Origin: Centroberyx gerrardi
Taxonomy: Eukaryota; Chordata; Actinopteri; Beryciformes; Berycidae
NCBI RefSeq assembly: GCF_048128805.1
Contig: NC_136017.1
Location: forward strand, 5,178,807-5,242,806
DNA: 64,000 nucleotides
Reading direction: 5' to 3'
This document shows, one piece after another, positions 61,346 to 64,000 of this stretch. The notes below the pieces were generated by a model. It was not told the DNA's origin. It ran no database searches and worked only from the letters and a program-made list of their open reading frames with translations. The translations under genes and the position numbers were made by a program. Numbering within the stretch: position 1 is the first letter of the stretch; each line of letters opens with the position of its first letter.

Positions 61346-61957
61346 AGTTACACCATTGGTCGGCCGTGGCTCGTTTTCTCCGCCATCTTGTTTCTCCGCT
61401 GAGATCGGGAACCGGTTTCTCCCACACAGTAAGCAGGCTGACCAATATCATGCATGTAAGCTGAAGCTAACTGAAGCTAAAGTAGAATCTATACAATTAT
61501 ATCATATCGCCGTTTATTTCGATGCATATGCGCGGGCTCAGTCCACCTGACAGCCCTCTGTTCTGTCGGCGGAGAGAGAGACAGACAAGCATGGAGGTTT
61601 CGGCGCGCCGAGGGCTTCCTGCCGACGCTCCCCGGAGCTTCCCGGGGCCACGGTGCCGGCCGGTGCCGATAGCTGGGCGCCGATTTGTTCCCGGTGATCC
61701 GGCCGAGATTTCGGCGGGGGTCCCGACGCCGATGCGGCACCGGGTGTCCGGCGAACGGCGTTTTCAGCACCGATGGGTACCAGAGCGACTGGCGCTTGGA
61801 TCGGGAGGATCAATGCGGGCCGTGGGCGCGGTGGAGAGGACAGCGGCGGAGAGAGGAGACGGGATGCGCTGGAACGGAGATCAGTATGGATGTATGGACT
61901 ATTCTTCTGTATTAACAGTCTACAGCGGAGTTAGTTACACCATTGGTCGGCCGTGGC
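61346..61957. mobile_element. Insertion-like segment bounded by 25-bp direct repeats
   Basis: A 25-base sequence containing TTACACCATTGGTCGGCCGT occurs exactly at 61346-61370 and 61933-61957. The enclosed DNA is CpG- and GC-rich, unlike its AT-rich surroundings, and includes the block shared with the element at 41.5-42.1 kb. Class unknown. Confidence 0.55.
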
Positions 61958-62994
61958 ACATGGCACACCCATACACGGTCCAGCCATATACTATGTTTTG
62001 ACCTATCTTGTTCATGTAAAGGACCCACCAGGTAGATTTTGAGATTTTTGTCCAAAAAACCCCATCTGATGGTTTTTGTTGTGACATATAACTAAATACA
62101 GAATTACGTAACAGCGGAAAGAACAAAACCTCCGACCAGAACAGTCATCCTTATGTATTCTCTCACTGTACAAATGTCTAGTTGTAAAATTAAACTACAG
62201 GCAAAGCAAGGCAAGGCAAACTTTAATTCAACGTGCACACAAAAAAATGCATAATTTGTCAGGTAAAATGACATTATCAACTTATAAAATGTAAAATAAT
62301 ATAAAAAAGAAAGAAAGAAAGAAAAAGATAAAATAGGTAAGTAAATAATAAAACATATAAATAAAAGAAATAAGCAATAACTATTTGCTTATTGCAATAA
62401 CCATTTTGGTTGGGACGGACTGGAAACCCCTCAGGGTCCACTGCAGGTCCCCAAACCCTACTTTGGGAACGACTGATTCATTCTTTGGCCATATGAATAG
62501 GATCCTATAGGGAATCATCACTATAGATGGGAATAAATCACTATAAGAATATTATAGGAATATTACATACCATAGGAGATAAAAGAAAGAAGAAATAACA
62601 CCATAATTTAGACTACAATAAGGCAAGGCAAGTTTATTTATATACCACATGCAATTCAAAGTGTATAAGAAGAGAGAATAAATAAAGAATTAAAATGCAT
62701 AGAAAGAGAATAAAGATCAAGTTACATAGGCAGTGCAGAACACTAAGGTCACTATGCACTCACTATCGCAGACACACTATAAGCCCCTATAGGAATATTA
62801 TAGGACTATTATAGGATTATTATAGGAGCAGCATGGTGGTGAAGAGAGTGGGAGGCTGTTCCTGGACCAGCATTTCATCACACAGAGGTTTGGAGGCGAG
62901 GGGGACACACAGGCGGCTGGGAGAGGAGCAGGAGGAACACCCCGAGGTGAAAACACACGGGATCGATTCCAATCAATCCATTCGATGATCGGAC

Positions 62995-63067
62995 ATGGAA
63001 GGGGGGATTGATCTGGCTCTGCCCTCCGCGAGGACGGCGCTTTGCTGCTGGATCTTAATCAACTCCG
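62995..63067 (+). CDS. Possible signal-peptide first exon, divergent from ephx2
   Basis: An ATG in good context (GGACATGG) opens 24 codons plus one base, MEGGIDLALPSARTALCCWI then LINS, ending at a consensus donor (CCG|GTGAGT). The hydrophobic ALCCWILI core suits a signal peptide. The surrounding 200 bases are more GC-rich than the flanks, as expected of a first exon. Mammalian EPHX2 has CHRNA2 head-to-head beside it and CHRNA2 begins with a short signal-peptide exon, so chrna2 is a reasonable guess. The second exon is outside the window, so this may also be chance. Confidence 0.3.
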
Positions 63068-64000
63068 GTGAGTGAGGCGTTCAAATCTCACACAGCGGCT
63101 CCGTTTATTGAGATTAATTAACGGGACTGAATCAAAAAACAGGTGTGACGGTGCGTATGCAGATTAAAAATCACTATAATATTCCTATAATATTCCTACA
63201 GGGACTTATAGTGTGATTCTGCTACTCAATAGTGAGTTTATAGTGGGCTTACTGTACTTTTTTTAAAATCTCCTATTAAATCGCTATAATATTCCTATGA
63301 TATTCCAATAATATTTCTATAGGGATTTACAGTGTGTCTGTGGTATTCAATAGTGATCTTATCGTACTTTATGGTATTTGATGGTATCACTATAATATTC
63401 CTGTAATATTCCTGTAAGGGCTTATACACGTTTTCTGTTATACTTCTATAGTATTCTTCTAAAATTGATTATAGGATTACTATACAGGTAGTTATTTTTC
63501 CTGGGGTATGAAGTCATTTATGCGAAATACTCGTTTTGGGGAAAAACATTGCCTGAAATGTATCATTCATCATCTCTAAAATTACTAAAAGTGACTGTAG
63601 GTACCTGCTGTCCTTTTAAAAAAAAATCATTTTTTTTAATGTGTGATGATCAGATCAGGTGTCACTTTTCAAACTCATTTTGAAATAAAACTGTTGAGTT
63701 GATCAGCAGTTATTTAAAACTAATGTAAAATGATGTGTCAACAAGTAACCAGCTGTTTCTTAGTTCACCTGAGTAATTACCTGATGTAGTCCTAATAATA
63801 AAGTGATATTTATGTTATTTTAATTATTGATCCACTTGGGAAAATTCTGTTATTGCTTGCTCCCCTAAAGTCAGAGATGTTGCAGCCCCATTTTGTTTTT
63901 CAGGCTGATAAGACAGATACATGAGCCCTACTGCAGCTTTAAAGTAAATAATAGTATTTTTTTAAAGAATCAGTAGCTCAGGCTGCTGATTAACACACTT
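63068..64000. other. AT-rich right edge with ATATTCCTATAATATTCC repeats
   Basis: Repeated CACTATAATATTCCTATAAT-type motifs occur at 63,168-63,480, related to those at 62,520-62,575, 62,740-62,830 and 56,713. No gene seen after them. Confidence 0.6.

Larger units (their letters stand above)
58801..62994. other. Spacer upstream of ephx2
   Basis: Dense microsatellites: (CA)n at about 58,845-58,873 and 59,057-59,092, (TTA)n at 59,003-59,030, (GT)n at 59,221, (ATTAC)n at about 59,382-59,407, (GT)n at 60,823, and (GT)n-(GA)n at 61,041-61,120. A fish repeat tail AACTTTATTAATCCCAGTGG lies at 60,019, and AAGGCAAGGCAA repeats at about 62,205 and 62,622. No gene is seen apart from the elements listed separately. 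Confidence 0.55.

Noticed and set aside
61522-62001. 159-residue Arg/Gly/Pro-rich open frame
   Set aside because: Arises from GC-rich repeat DNA, crosses the 25-bp direct repeat, and resembles no known domain.

Overview
The window is nuclear DNA from a ray-finned (teleost) fish. The evidence is split vertebrate genes with GT-AG introns, very dense CA/GT, CT/GA and tetranucleotide microsatellites, fish-type L2 LINE, tRNA-SINE and Tc1-like fragments, and recognisable single-copy vertebrate genes. No complete RNA gene, CRISPR array or prokaryotic feature was seen. All calls come from reading the sequence and from remembered family sequences; no database search was run.

Layout, left to right. 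(1) About 1.0-8.8 kb, + strand: styxl2 (dusp27), a muscle pseudophosphatase. Five exons are visible and the first coding exon lies outside the window or was not found. (2) 12.1-16.0 kb, + strand: an ermin-like gene of two coding exons, about 1035 residues. It has an enormous Glu/Lys/Arg-rich middle and an ERM-type F-actin-binding C-terminal tail. (3) 18.2-29.7 kb, + strand: znf513, six coding exons, 537 residues, eight C2H2 fingers, with a CpG/CRE/ETS-type promoter and a uORF-bearing leader. (4) 33.0-36.6 kb, + strand: a small PLAAT/LRAT-fold protein of about 152 residues. Its catalytic Cys position is Ser and it lacks the usual C-terminal membrane anchor. (5) 58.55-40.97 kb, - strand: ephx2 (soluble epoxide hydrolase), all 19 coding exons, 560 residues. 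The epoxide hydrolase active site is intact, but the N-terminal phosphatase active site has lost several key residues. (6) About 63.0 kb, + strand: a possible signal-peptide-encoding first exon, divergent from ephx2. By synteny this could be chrna2, but that is tentative.

The rest is introns and spacers filled with repeats. They include two L2-like LINE fragments, a Tc1-like deletion derivative with paired ends, several other terminal-inverted-repeat elements, tRNA-derived SINE pieces, a 45-bp and a roughly 20-bp minisatellite array, and dozens of microsatellites. Many (GT)n/(AC)n tracts sit directly at splice sites. Two ephx2 introns have (AC)n at the 5' end and (GT)n at the 3' end. Four short exons are the reverse: bracketed by (UG)n upstream and (AC)n downstream, so the exon would sit in the loop of an RNA hairpin.

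The genes do not form a pathway. The recurring themes are two proteins that keep an enzyme fold while losing catalytic residues (STYXL2 and the PLAAT-like protein), one bifunctional enzyme with one domain apparently dead (EPHX2), and repeat-shaped splice sites.
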